DNA of 64,000 nt from contig CAYXXZ010000006.1 in NCBI GenBank assembly GCA_964469165.1, forward strand, positions 1 to 64,000, read 5' to 3'. A model generated the notes under the pieces. It made no database searches. It saw only the letters and a program-made list of their open reading frames with translations, and was not told the DNA's origin. Numbering within the stretch: position 1 is the first letter of the stretch; every line of letters begins with the position of its first letter. Both the position numbers and the translations under genes were made by a program. This document shows, in pieces, positions 43,550-56,900 of the stretch. The stretch is from CAYXXZ01 sp964469165 (lineage in GTDB: Bacteria; Pseudomonadota; Gammaproteobacteria; Pseudomonadales; Porticoccaceae).

Positions 43550-44785
43550 GTGCCCATCGAAGACCGCTTTTCGTCGCCTGAAACCATTGAGTCGCCCTAT
43601 GACTACTACGATAGTCTCAGAGAGCAGGCGCCCGTTTATTTTTCGCCCACCCTGGGCGCGTATTTCATTTCCCGCTACGACGATGTGCGGCAGGTGCTGT
43701 CGAATCCCGACATTTTTTCCAGCAGTCCCAGGGCGTCGGAGCAAATGTTCACCAACTTCGCGGAAAAATATCAGTTCATTTACCGGGACAAGGGCACCTG
43801 CCCGCCGCTGCAAACCCTGGTCACCACCGATGGCGACACCCACCGCCGCTACCGCCGCGCCGTCGATCGCACCTTCAGCCCCAAGGCGCTACAGGCACTG
43901 GCTCCACTGGTGGATGCAACCATAGACTCGCTGATCGACACGTTCATCGATCTGGAGAGTGTTGATATCTATCAGGAATTTTGTCTCAAGTTGCCGCTCT
44001 ATGTGATCTGCGACGTAGTGGGTCTACCCCATGGCGATGCGGCCTTGCTGCGCCGCGGTGCGGATGCCGCGGCCCGGCTTGCGGTGGCGGCCCTGGAAAG
44101 TGAGGAAACCAAGGTAGCACTGCACAATGAGCTTGCGGACCTGCATCTCTATTTCCAGCGCTATATCGACAAATACCGGGCCGCACCTGCGGATAATCTT
44201 TTGAGCCGCCTGATTCACACCGTGCCGGAAGACGGAACGCCTCTCGACGATCAGGAGCTGATTTCACTGCTCACCGTGCTCAATGTCGGCGGTAACGAAA
44301 CCACTACCAATGGGCTCGGCAACACCTTTCTGCTGTGCTTCGGCAACCCCGAACAGCAGCGCCGCCTGCGCGATGATCCGACTCAAATCCCCACTTTCGT
44401 CGAAGAGGCGCTGCGCCTGGAAAGCCCCGTCGCCGCCCTGCCTCGCTGGGTGACGAGGGATACCCGGATCGGCGACGTGGCGGTACCCGCGGGCAGCTGT
44501 GTGCAAGTGTCCTACGCCGCCGCCAATCGGGATGGCAAACAATTCGGCTGCCCCGCGCACTTGGACACGCAACGCGCGGACGTGAAAAAGCATATGGCGT
44601 TCGGCTACGGGCCCCATTTCTGTGTCGGCTCCATGCTCGCCCGCCTGGAAATTCACAAATCCCTCGCGCGTCTGCTCGAACGCACCAGCGATATCCGCAT
44701 CGACAACGGCGATGAACCCTTGCGTCACGATTGCAAATTGGTGGTGAGAGCGCTCGAAAGCTTGCCGATCAGGCTCAGTTTATAG
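43550..44785 (+). CDS. cytochrome P450
   Basis: A 411-residue soluble bacterial P450. The I-helix oxygen-activation motif is GGNETTTN, the K-helix ExxR is in FVEEALRLESP, and the haem loop is FGYGPHFCVG with Cys about 358. It starts with GTG after CTGGAG. No ferredoxin or reductase gene is adjacent. The sequence resembles class I P450s acting on terpenoid, steroid or fatty substrates, but the substrate cannot be stated. Together with the nearby Rieske oxygenase it makes this a catabolic island. Confidence 0.92.
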   Translation: MPIEDRFSSPETIESPYDYYDSLREQAPVYFSPTLGAYFISRYDDVRQVLSNPDIFSSSPRASEQMFTNFAEKYQFIYRDKGTCPPLQTLVTTDGDTHRRYRRAVDRTFSPKALQALAPLVDATIDSLIDTFIDLESVDIYQEFCLKLPLYVICDVVGLPHGDAALLRRGADAAARLAVAALESEETKVALHNELADLHLYFQRYIDKYRAAPADNLLSRLIHTVPEDGTPLDDQELISLLTVLNVGGNETTTNGLGNTFLLCFGNPEQQRRLRDDPTQIPTFVEEALRLESPVAALPRWVTRDTRIGDVAVPAGSCVQVSYAAANRDGKQFGCPAHLDTQRADVKKHMAFGYGPHFCVGSMLARLEIHKSLARLLERTSDIRIDNGDEPLRHDCKLVVRALESLPIRLSL

Positions 44786-44789
44786 AGCG

Positions 44790-44996
44790 AGCTATAAGCC
44801 ATAAGCTTTAAGCAGGAGCACTGCAAGAATTGCGTTCTACCCGGGTTTAACTTAGAGCCTGTGCAGGAGCTTGCCTGCAAGCGACCCTGTGCAGGTGTGG
44901 CGCCTATAGCTGATTTATCCGACCCGTCCCATCTTTTGTCGCCTGCAGGCAGGCTCCTACAACGCCCGCCCCTGTAGGAGCTTGCCCGCAAGCGAC
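44790..44996. repeat. cluster of dispersed repeats between P450 and ABC transporter
   Basis: An inverted R1 copy (44790-44868) is followed by three GTAGGAGC-family units: 44860-44886 direct, 44938-44961 inverted and 44973-44996 direct. A short GGTGTGGCGCCTAT follows the first and the third unit. The rest up to 45077 holds no gene. Confidence 0.8.
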
Positions 44997-45077
44997 GCTG
45001 TTCCGGTGTGGCGCCTATGGCCGCAAGAGCGGAGTTTAGCCAGCGCTCAACTCACAGCCTTTAGCTCACCGTCCGCC

Positions 45078-45755
45078 CTACAACTGCCGCACGCCCGGCA
45101 GAATCAACCTGCGCTCCAGCCAGCGCGAAACCAGCACCACCACGGAAACCAGGGCCAGATAGACAAGCCCGGCCATGAGGTAGGCCTTGAAGAACTGAAA
45201 ATTGCGCACCGCGAAATCCTGCACCTGGGCAAAAAATTCCGTGTACTGGATGAGAAACGCCACCGAGCTGTCCTTGATGTTGAGAATCACCTGATTGGAC
45301 AGCGCCGGAATCGACAGGCGCACCACCTGCGGCAGTGTGATCAGGCGAAACACCTGCACATTGCTGAAGCCCTGGGCACGCGCCGCTTCCAGCTCATCCT
45401 GGTCGAGCCCGCGATAGGCCGTCATCAGGTAACGGGCATTGTAGGCGGACACATTCATGGTGAAGCCGATCACCGCCACCGTCAGCGGCGACAGACGCAA
45501 TCCCCACTGGGGCAGGCCGTAGTACATCAGAAACAGCAGCGCGATCAGCGGCGTTCCGATGAAAAAAGAAATGTATGCCGCGGTGAGTCGGCGGCACAGG
45601 CGGTTGTGGCTGATCGCCAGATAAAACACCAGAACACCGCCGAGCAGTCCGGTGACGGTGATGATGGCCGACAGCAACAGCGTATTGCCGAGGCCCGTCA
45701 GAATTTGCGGACCGAACGCCGCGACTTCGCCAAAAAACGCCAGCCACTCGCTCAC
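45078..45755 (-). CDS. polar amino-acid ABC transporter permease
   Basis: A 225-residue HisM/GlnP-type permease. The conserved cytoplasmic EAA loop is DELEAARAQGFSNVQVFRLITLPQ. The GTG at 45753-45755 overlaps the ATPase stop by 4 bp and is preferred over the longer open frame. Last gene of the four-gene operon: binding protein, permease, ATPase, permease. Confidence 0.9.
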   Translation of the reverse strand: MSEWLAFFGEVAAFGPQILTGLGNTLLLSAIITVTGLLGGVLVFYLAISHNRLCRRLTAAYISFFIGTPLIALLFLMYYGLPQWGLRLSPLTVAVIGFTMNVSAYNARYLMTAYRGLDQDELEAARAQGFSNVQVFRLITLPQVVRLSIPALSNQVILNIKDSSVAFLIQYTEFFAQVQDFAVRNFQFFKAYLMAGLVYLALVSVVVLVSRWLERRLILPGVRQL

Positions 45756-46489
45756 GAACTGCCGGCCTCCTGGCTGAAGAAGGCGCGAATGCGCGGATCG
45801 GTGTGGTTGCTGAACAGCTGGTCTGCCTCGCCTTCGGCGTGAATCACACCCTGATCGAGAAACAACACGCGTCCGCCGACCGAACGCGCCAGAAACAGGT
45901 CGTGGGTGACACACAGCATGCTGACGTTGTCGCGACGCAGCTGATTGATGACGTTGATGATCTCGCGCGACATCAGCGGGTCGAGCGCGGACGTGGGTTC
46001 ATCGAAAAACAGTACCGCCGGGTCCATGGCCAGGGCGCGTGCTATGGCTACACGCTGCTTCTGGCCGCCGGAAAGCTGGCTCGGGTATTTGTGGTGATGC
46101 TCCACCATATCCATGCGGCGCAATTCGTGCTTGGCTCTTTCCGTCGCCTCTGCCGCCGGCATGCCGCGCAGCTTACGCAGCCCCAGAGTAACGTTGTCGA
46201 GCACCGTCAGATGGCGGTAGAGGGCGAAGTTCTGAAACACGAAACCGATGCGCTGGCGCAGTGCTCGCACGTCAGTGCCCGGCAGCATCACATCCTCACC
46301 ACGGAAGATGATCTGCCCCGCCACCGGCGTCACCAGGCGGTTCAGGCAGCGCAACAGGGTCGACTTGCCACAGCCCGAGGGGCCCATCACGACCTTGAGC
46401 TCGCCCTCTTCCAGGTCGAGATCGATACCCCGCAGCACGGGCTTGCCGTCGTACTCCATAACCAGATTGCGCACCGTCAGCAGCGCCAT
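45752..46489 (-). CDS. polar amino-acid ABC transporter ATPase
   Basis: A 245-residue GlnQ/HisP-type ATPase. Walker A is [11 protein letters not shown], the signature [15 protein letters not shown], Walker [14 protein letters not shown] and the switch His in CVTHD. It sits between two permease genes and energises uptake through them. Confidence 0.95.
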   Translation of the reverse strand: MALLTVRNLVMEYDGKPVLRGIDLDLEEGELKVVMGPSGCGKSTLLRCLNRLVTPVAGQIIFRGEDVMLPGTDVRALRQRIGFVFQNFALYRHLTVLDNVTLGLRKLRGMPAAEATERAKHELRRMDMVEHHHKYPSQLSGGQKQRVAIARALAMDPAVLFFDEPTSALDPLMSREIINVINQLRRDNVSMLCVTHDLFLARSVGGRVLFLDQGVIHAEGEADQLFSNHTDPRIRAFFSQEAGSS

Positions 46490-46498
46490 CGTTTCTCC

Positions 46499-47152
46499 TC
46501 AGTGCTCCGTCAGGCCGGGTACGCGGTAGCGTTTTTCCAGCGCCCACACAAACGTCACCAGTATTCTGTAAATGGCGAAATAGACCAGCCCCACCGCGAA
46601 GTAGATTTCCACTCCCCGCAGGGTCGCGGCGGACAGGGCCATGGCCTGCTTCATGACTTCGGGAATACCCACCGTATAGGCAAAGGGTGAATACTTCAGC
46701 ACGGTTGTGAACTCGTTGATCATGCCGGGCACCGAAAAGCGCAGCATCTGCGGAATTTCGATATACATCAATGTCTGGAAGCGCGTCATGCCCATGGCTT
46801 GGGCCGCCAGCACTTCATTGGGGTCCACGGAATCCAGCGCGCCGCGAAAGACCTCACCCAGATAGGCCCCGGCAATCAAACCGAGACTCAGCATCATCGA
46901 CACCAGTGGCGGCACACTGACGCCAATACCCGGCAGCCCGAAAAACATGATGAACAGCAGCACCAGTACCGGAATGCCCCGGAATACATAGGTAAAAACG
47001 GCGAGCAGCGCATTGACGGGGCGCGACCCCAGACGATGCAGCACGGCAATGGCAAGCCCTACCGCCATGCCGGTGGCGCTGCACATCAGGGTTACCAGGA
47101 TGGTATAGCCTGCACCCGTGGTGAGCAGGCCGAGAATGTCGAGAAAACTCAT
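46499..47152 (-). CDS. polar amino-acid ABC transporter permease
   Basis: A 217-residue HisQ/GlnP-type permease with an EAA-like loop (NEVLAAQAMGMTRFQTLMYIEIPQ is its region) and about five membrane helices. It pairs with the permease encoded two genes on to form a heterodimer. Nine bp separate it from the ATPase gene. Confidence 0.9.
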   Translation of the reverse strand: MSFLDILGLLTTGAGYTILVTLMCSATGMAVGLAIAVLHRLGSRPVNALLAVFTYVFRGIPVLVLLFIMFFGLPGIGVSVPPLVSMMLSLGLIAGAYLGEVFRGALDSVDPNEVLAAQAMGMTRFQTLMYIEIPQMLRFSVPGMINEFTTVLKYSPFAYTVGIPEVMKQAMALSAATLRGVEIYFAVGLVYFAIYRILVTFVWALEKRYRVPGLTEH

Positions 47153-47177
47153 TGACAGCGCAACGTCGCAAGAACGC

Positions 47178-47921
47178 TCAGTTGAGCCACTTGTCGATGA
47201 TGACCTGGAGCTTTTCGGGGCCCAGATCCTCGCTCAGGTATTTGTCGAAATCTTCCCGCAGTTCGGAGCCCTTGGGGAACGCAAAGCCGAAGCGGTCGAA
47301 ACCGGAAAATACATAGCTGTCGCGGATCGGCAGCGTCTTGCGGTACACCGAGGCCACGGTGCCGTCGAGGAAGGCCAGGTCCAGGTTGCCGTTCTGCAGA
47401 TCGGACAGCACCTCGTTGTAGGAGGGATACAGCTTGACCTTGTCGAGGCTGTAGATGCCCTTGGGCTCGAGATCGTTGCTAATGAAGGCGCTGTACGCCA
47501 TGCCGCGCGGGTAGCCAATGCTGTACTGACTCAGTTCTGAGAGGTCGTCGAGCTGAATGTCGCGACTCTCCAGGCTCATCAGATTCCAGGTGTTATCCAG
47601 ATAAGGCGCCGAGAAATCCATGACTTTCTTGCGCTCATCGGTGATGGAAATCCCCGAAAACGCCACGTCCGTCTGGCGGCTGACCACCGCGCCCAGCATG
47701 CCCTGCCAATCGTAGGTGGTGATGTTCAGGGTGCAGCCCCGGCTCTCGCAGTAGCCTTCGAAAATGTCCAGATCCAGCCCCATGATGCGGCCATTGTCTT
47801 CGTAAAGGTTGGGTGGCGACGCGGGGGACACGGCTACCCGGATCACGTCCTGGGCTTGTTTGTCAGAACATCCGGCGATGATGAACAGGACCGCGGCCAG
47901 CAACCCGACAAGTCTACGCAT
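47178..47921 (-). CDS. amino-acid ABC transporter substrate-binding lipoprotein
   Basis: A 247-residue family 3 solute-binding protein. The signal RRLVGLLAAVLFIIAGC ends in a lipobox, so it is lipid-anchored. DVIRVAVSPASPPN, GLDLDIFEGYC and SGISITDERKKVMDFSAPYL are typical. First gene of the transport operon. Ligand class is a polar amino acid or a related small metabolite; which one is not clear. Confidence 0.9.
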   Translation of the reverse strand: MRRLVGLLAAVLFIIAGCSDKQAQDVIRVAVSPASPPNLYEDNGRIMGLDLDIFEGYCESRGCTLNITTYDWQGMLGAVVSRQTDVAFSGISITDERKKVMDFSAPYLDNTWNLMSLESRDIQLDDLSELSQYSIGYPRGMAYSAFISNDLEPKGIYSLDKVKLYPSYNEVLSDLQNGNLDLAFLDGTVASVYRKTLPIRDSYVFSGFDRFGFAFPKGSELREDFDKYLSEDLGPEKLQVIIDKWLN

Positions 47922-50939
<3,018 letters not shown>

Positions 50940-50958
50940 GACGCGGCGGCGAGAGGCC

Positions 50959-51510
50959 ATGAACCCTTCCGACACAGTCCGCAGCTTCCTCGGCATCCGC
51001 CCCTGCGCTGAGGGTAGCGCCGCTCTTGTCGACGCACAGCGGCAATTCGCGCAGCGCCATCGTAGCGATGAGATCCGCTGGAGCCCGGAGGAGAACCTTC
51101 ACCTCACCCTGATATTTCTCGGCGACCAGCGTCCCGAGCAGTTGCAGCTCCTCATCCAGGCACTGAATCAGCACCTCCGCCACCCGCCCTTCACCCTGGT
51201 GATGGAAGGCCTGACGCCCTTCCCCAACAGTCCGGCAAGAATTCTCGCGGCGCGGGTAAACATGAGCCCCGAATTGGCGGTCCTGCATCGGCAGGTTGCG
51301 GCAGTGGTGGACGAACTCGGCATCAGCCGCGACACCAAAAGCATCAAGCCCCATATCACCCTCGGCCGAAGCCGCCGCAATATTTTCACCGCCAGGCGGC
51401 CCTTTCACGCCACATCTCAGGCGGCGGCGCTTACCCTGTTTCAAAGCGAAAATGCCGGCGACGGCGTTCGCTACCGCGCGCTGGCCGAGTTTGTCTTTCG
51501 ACAACAATGA
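50959..51510 (+). CDS. thpR: RNA 2',3'-cyclic phosphodiesterase (2'-5' RNA ligase family)
   Basis: A 183-residue LigT/2H phosphoesterase. The two HxT motifs are HLTLIF (about 49) and HITLGR (about 132). The ATG at 50959 (MNPSDTVRSFLGIRP) is 19 bp after the roxA stop and preceded by GAGAGG. It completes a purB-roxA-thpR unit. Confidence 0.9.
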   Translation: MNPSDTVRSFLGIRPCAEGSAALVDAQRQFAQRHRSDEIRWSPEENLHLTLIFLGDQRPEQLQLLIQALNQHLRHPPFTLVMEGLTPFPNSPARILAARVNMSPELAVLHRQVAAVVDELGISRDTKSIKPHITLGRSRRNIFTARRPFHATSQAAALTLFQSENAGDGVRYRALAEFVFRQQ

Positions 51511-51519
51511 AAGCCGTGG

Positions 51520-51571
51520 TTCGCTCCAGGTGCTGTTGGTGACATAACAAAAACGCAGTACCTGGAACGAA
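51520..51571. repeat. imperfect inverted repeat in a 296-bp gap
   Basis: TTCGCTCCAGGT (51520-51531) and ACCTGGAACGAA (51560-51571) are inverse with one mismatch and a 28-nt loop just after thpR. Further on, CGTTAGAC occurs at 51643-51650 and 51727-51734, upstream of the enoyl-CoA hydratase gene, as a possible operator pair. No gene is seen in 51511-51806. Confidence 0.5.
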
Positions 51572-51806
51572 TCCTATGACGAAGATATTCTTCAAGCCCA
51601 ACCCTATTGAAATTATCAAAAACCCGCATACAATGTATCGATCGTTAGACACATAACATCATGCTCTTCTATGGCTCCACACTCAGAAGCCTCCACCCCT
51701 GGAACAATAGATTTTAAGAGCCTTCTCGTTAGACTTGGACACGAACTTTACCCAGCCTGATCGTTACAGTTTCTGCCCCTTTTCCTGTTCAACACCGGAG
51801 TCAAAC

Positions 51807-52625
51807 ATGTCGAAAACACTACCCCCAGAAGAGTTCCCAATTTGTGAAATCGATGGCGCTCTGGCTACGATAACCTTCAACCGGCCAAGCAAATTCAATG
51901 CGCTTCACCCTGATTGCATCCCGGCTCTGCGCGATTTCCTCGTTGACGTTGAAAGCAATCCAGACATTCGTTGTTTGCTGCTCAAGGGCAACGGAAAACA
52001 CTTCATGGCCGGCGGGGACCTGAGCCTGATTGTCGACTTCCATCAGCTTGACCCCGCTCAGAAAGCGCTTTGGGGAGAGTCTCCACCCAGAGAATTCATC
52101 TACCTCATACGCATCATGATGCGCATGAAAAAACCGATTGTCGCCAGCGTACAAGGTGGCGTGGCTGGCGCCGCGCTGGGACTTATATCGGCATGCGATT
52201 TCGTCATTGCCGCGAACAACTCGTTCTACTGGGCAGCTCACGTGCTGCATGGCGGCACGGCCGACGGTTGCATCAGCTGGTTTTTGCCGCGCAATATCGG
52301 CTTGAGAAAAGCCAAGGAAATGGCAATGCTCGGTGACCGTATTTATGCACAGGAAGCAAAGGAGCTCGGTCTGATCAACTTCGTGGTGGAGGAATCGGAG
52401 CTTCAGGCCAAAACGACCGAACTGGTTCAGCGGTTATGCAAAGGGCCTACGGTAGCCTACGGACTCATCAAACAGGTTTATCACGTCTCACTTCAGAACA
52501 CGCTCGAAGAACAAGGCGCTCTTGAGGCGGATGTTTATGGAAACCAGGCCTTGCAAACCAATGATGCCAGCGAGGGGCTGATGGCATTCTTCGAAAAACG
52601 TGAAGCAAACTTTTCCGGGCGGTGA
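51807..52625 (+). CDS. enoyl-CoA hydratase/isomerase family protein
   Basis: A 272-residue crotonase-fold protein. The oxyanion-hole segments are GKHFMAGGDLSL and GGVAGAALGLISACD. The position of the second catalytic acid is GGTADGCISWFLPR, where Asp matches the PDGG of PaaG-like isomerases, while the hydratase Glu pair is absent. An isomerase-type role is therefore more likely than plain hydration. The ATG at 51807 has GGAG upstream. It precedes an acyl-CoA dehydrogenase by 83 bp. Confidence 0.85.
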   Translation: MSKTLPPEEFPICEIDGALATITFNRPSKFNALHPDCIPALRDFLVDVESNPDIRCLLLKGNGKHFMAGGDLSLIVDFHQLDPAQKALWGESPPREFIYLIRIMMRMKKPIVASVQGGVAGAALGLISACDFVIAANNSFYWAAHVLHGGTADGCISWFLPRNIGLRKAKEMAMLGDRIYAQEAKELGLINFVVEESELQAKTTELVQRLCKGPTVAYGLIKQVYHVSLQNTLEEQGALEADVYGNQALQTNDASEGLMAFFEKREANFSGR

Positions 52626-52708
52626 ACAGAATTTTACCCCTATTCTTGTGGGCCAACCCAAAGTGCACGTCAACCAGCACCTCAAAAGCAATTCAACGGG
52701 GATATTTA

Positions 52709-53872
52709 ATGCAAAACTCCGACACGGCCTCTCTCAAGGCGAGTATCAGTCCATTTACAGAAACCGAAGAAATGTTTCGGAGCACGGTACGAAAGTTCCT
52801 GGACCAGGAACTCGAGCCCAATTGGATGAACTTCGAGAAGGATGGCGGTGTCTCCCGGTCATTCTGGCGCAAAGCAGGAGAAGCGGGCATTCTGGGCTTA
52901 TCGATACCCGAAGATTTCGGCGGCGCCGGCGCGGATGGGATCATGTATGTAGTACTTTCCCATGAGCTTGGCAAATCTATCGGCGGTGCAACGATCGGTA
53001 CGACGCTTGATGCTGACCTAGCTTCGCTGATACTGGTAAATGGTGGTTCGGAGGAGCAGTTGAGAACCTGGGCACCAGGCATACTTTCCGGAGAGGTTCT
53101 GCAATCACTGGCATTAACGGAACCAGATGCGGGAAGCGATGCGACAGCGATTCGCACCACTGCGGTTCGCGATGGCAATGAGTTTATTATCAACGGCTCA
53201 AAAACCTATATCACCAATGCGAACAAAGCCGACTTGATCTATGTTGTCGCGAAGACCGATGCCACCCAGAGAGCATCCGGGATGAGTATCATTCTGGTAG
53301 ACGGCAACACCACCGGCATCACTCGCAGAAAACTCAAAACAATGGGGTACTCCGCCAGTGACGTGGCTGAGCTGCATTTTGACAACGTGCGCGTGCCGGC
53401 AACCAATCTCATATCGGGTGAAGGAAAAGCGATGGCTCTCATGCTTAGCTTTTTTGCGCTTGATCGTCTCGGAATCTCCGCAAGGGCGCTGGGCGAGGCT
53501 GAACTCGCTTTCTCCATGACGCTCGACTATGTGAAACAACGGCAGGCTTTTGGCCAGCGTATTTTTGATTTCCAGAATACCCAGTTCAAGTTGGCGGATA
53601 TGAAAACCCAGTTGGAAGTAGGACGCTCCTTTCTTCACGACGGTGTCCGCAAACTTCGACTCGGCTGTTTTGAGTTGAGTGATGGTGCGATGCTGAAGCT
53701 ATGGGTCTGCGAGATGGCGGGACGCGTCATTGATGAATGCGTGCAATTATTTGGTGGCGCGGGATTCATGGATGAAATGCCAATATCACGTTTGTATAAG
53801 GGAAACCGTTTGCACCGTATTTACGCTGGAACTTCCGAGCTGCAAAAAGTCGCCATTGCCAGAACTCTTTAA
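52709..53872 (+). CDS. acyl-CoA dehydrogenase
   Basis: A 387-residue FAD-dependent dehydrogenase. LTEPDAGSD and NGSKTYITNANKAD are the FAD/substrate signatures, and ELGKSIGG and YVKQRQAFGQRI follow. The terminal motif is YAGTSELQ, lacking the Glu of the EGTSE base, and the alternative Glu position before Arg (isovaleryl type) is Asp in FALDRLG. The catalytic base is thus unclear. It forms a two-gene unit with the preceding crotonase. The start at 52709 was chosen for GGGGAT upstream and family alignment. Confidence 0.88.
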   Translation: MQNSDTASLKASISPFTETEEMFRSTVRKFLDQELEPNWMNFEKDGGVSRSFWRKAGEAGILGLSIPEDFGGAGADGIMYVVLSHELGKSIGGATIGTTLDADLASLILVNGGSEEQLRTWAPGILSGEVLQSLALTEPDAGSDATAIRTTAVRDGNEFIINGSKTYITNANKADLIYVVAKTDATQRASGMSIILVDGNTTGITRRKLKTMGYSASDVAELHFDNVRVPATNLISGEGKAMALMLSFFALDRLGISARALGEAELAFSMTLDYVKQRQAFGQRIFDFQNTQFKLADMKTQLEVGRSFLHDGVRKLRLGCFELSDGAMLKLWVCEMAGRVIDECVQLFGGAGFMDEMPISRLYKGNRLHRIYAGTSELQKVAIARTL

Positions 53873-53998
53873 TGCTGCTCTGAACCTTCCACATCGAGTC
53901 GACATTTCAGCGCGAACATTCAGCGCGAACATAGTGCCACCCAGCTCCAGCAGGGCTACGATAGGAAGGTTAAAGACTGGATGTTGGAGGCATAAGCT

Positions 53999-56900
53999 AT
54001 GGGCGGACAGGATCTCGATGCGCTGCGCCGGGCAGTGCGCGAACACAAACTGTGCGACGAACACCTGCTGGTTCAACGCCTTCTCGATCGCGATACTCCG
54101 CCGCCGGCACAAATGCAGGAAGCACTCGAACGGGCGCGCGCCGCGGTGGCGACCTGTCGTGCACAACCCGGCCAAGCGCTGGTGGATGAGCTACTGCGGG
54201 AGTTCAGCCTGTCCAGCGAGGAAGGCATCCTGCTCATGTGCCTGGCGGAATCGCTGTTGCGCGTACCCGATGCCGATACCGCCGATCGCCTCATCGCCGA
54301 CAAGATCGCTGACGGGCAGTGGCAGAAACACCGCGATCCCGATCATCCCAGGCTGGTCAACGCGGCAGTGTGGGGGCTCTCTCTTTCTCGCCGCTGGGTT
54401 GATCCGGCGCGAGGTGACGGCAACCTCGTGCAACGCCTTGTCAGCCGTGTCGGCGAACCACTGGTGCGCTCCGCCATGCGCCGTGCCATGAAGCTGATGG
54501 GCGAGCATTACGTGTTTGCCGAGTCGATGGCAGCCGCCACAAGCCGCGCGGCAAAACAGGACGGGCTGCTGCACTCCTACGACATGCTGGGCGAAGGCGC
54601 GCGCAGCGCGGAGGACGCCCACAAATACTGGCAGGCCTATGGCGCCGCCATCAGCGCGCTCGGTCAGGCGCAGCGCGGCGCAGACCCCTTCGAGCAGCGC
54701 GACGGTATTTCGGTAAAGCTCTCCGCACTGCACCCGCGCTACGAATTCTCACAGTCCCGACGCGTCATGGCAGAACTGCTGCCGCGCCTGCGTGAACTGT
54801 GCCTGATGGCACAAGACGCGGGAATTGGCCTGACCCTGGACGCGGAGGAAGCGGATCGTCTCGACCTGTCGCTGGATCTGATCGCGGCGCTGGCGTTCGA
54901 CCCGGCTCTGAAGCATTGGCAGGGGCTGGGCCTGGCGGTTCAGGCCTATCAGAAGCGCGCCCTGCCCCTGTGCCACTGGCTGGCCGCGCTGGCTCACAAC
55001 AGCGGCCAGCGCCTGATGGTGCGCCTCGTCAAGGGCGCCTACTGGGATACCGAAATCAAGCGCGCGCAGCAACTGGGCCTGAGCGACTACCCGGTATTCA
55101 CGCGGAAGGTTCACACCGACCTCAATTACCTGGCCTGCGCACAACAGTTGCTGGATGCCACCCCGCACCTCTTTCCGCAATTTGCCACCCACAACGCCGG
55201 CACCCTGGCCATGGTAGCGGCGCTGGCGGGGGAGCGTCCGTTCGAGCTGCAACGCCTGCACGGCATGGGTGACGCACTGTATGCGCAATTGCCCCAGTTG
55301 ATGCCAAATCATCGGCCCGCGGTCAGAGTCTACGCCCCCGTAGGCAGCCACCGTGAACTGTTGCCCTATCTGGTGCGGCGGCTCCTGGAAAACGGCGCCA
55401 ACAGCTCGTTCATCCACCACTTCCTCGACGACGATCTGCCACTGACCGAGCTGTTGCACGACCCCTGGCGGCAGGCGGCGGAGAGCGAACCCCATCGCCA
55501 TTCTCACATTCCGTTGCCACGCCTGCTGTACCGCGCCGCCGGGGAAGCGCGCGATGCCAGCGCCGGGCTGGATCTGAACGAGGCGACAACAGTCACTGTG
55601 CTGGAGCGCGCCTGCGCCGACGCGCTGGGTAGCAACTGGCAAGCGGCGCCCATGTTGACGGACACGGCAAGCCCGGACAGCACGGGGCAGCCTGTGATCC
55701 GCCCCGCCGACACAGGCCGGCGACTGGGCATGATGCAACCCACGAGCGCCGCCCAGGCCCGCGCTGCCCTGCAGATTGCCGCCGCGGCACAACCAGAATG
55801 GAATGACAAGGGCGTCGAGGCCCGCGCGCAGCTGCTCGACGCCATGGCCGGTGCTTTGGAGGCCAACCGCGAGCGCTTGATCGCACTGCTCGCCCACGAA
55901 GGCGGTCGCACCCTGCGCGACGGCGTCGACGAAGTGCGCGAGGCGGTGGATTTTTGCCGTTATTACGCGCTGCAGGCGCGGGAAAGTTTGCGCGAGCGCC
56001 GCCTGCCCGGCCCCAGCGGCGAGGACAACCGCCTGAGTCTGCATGGGCGAGGTGTATTTTTGTGCATCAGCCCGTGGAATTTTCCGCTTGCGATCTTCAC
56101 CGGCCAAATCGCCGCCGCGCTGGTGAGCGGCAACACCGTGCTGGCCAAGCCCGCCGAAGCCACACCGCTGGTGGCTGCGGAGGCTGTGCGCCTGTTCCGC
56201 AAGGCCGGCCTGCCGCCCCAGGTTTTACAGCTGCTGCCGGGGTCCGGCGCGCTGATCGGCGATACGCTGCTGCGCGATTCGCGCCTGGCGGGCGTCGCTT
56301 TCACCGGCTCGACAGCGACGGCACAGCATATCAATCGCCAGCTCGCCGCCCGCGACGGCGCCATCGCGACCCTGATCGCCGAGACCGGCGGCCAGAACGC
56401 CATGCTGGTGGACTCTACGGCACTGCCCGAACAGGTGGTGGACGATGTCATCGCATCGGCCTTCCACAGCGCGGGGCAGCGCTGCTCGGCACTGCGAGTG
56501 CTGTTTCTGCAGGAGGAAATCGCCGACGAATTCAGTGGGCGGCTGGTCGCGGCACTGCAGGAGCAACGCATTGGCGACCCGGCGCGCATCACCACCGACA
56601 TCGGCCCGGTCATCGACGCACGCGCCCGCGACAAGCTGTTGGCCCACATCGAGCGCATGACGCAGGAAGCGCAACTGCTCGGGCGGCTCGAGGTTCCGGC
56701 AGGGCTCGAGAATGGCACCTTCGTGGCACCGCACATCTTCGCCATCGAACGCCTGGATCAACTCCACGAAGAAGTCTTCGGGCCCATCCTGCATATAATC
56801 CGCTATCGCCACGACCACCTGGACGCTGTCATCGCTCAGATCAACGACAGCGGCTACGGTTTGACCCTGGGCATCCACAGCCGCATCACCGGCTTCGCGG

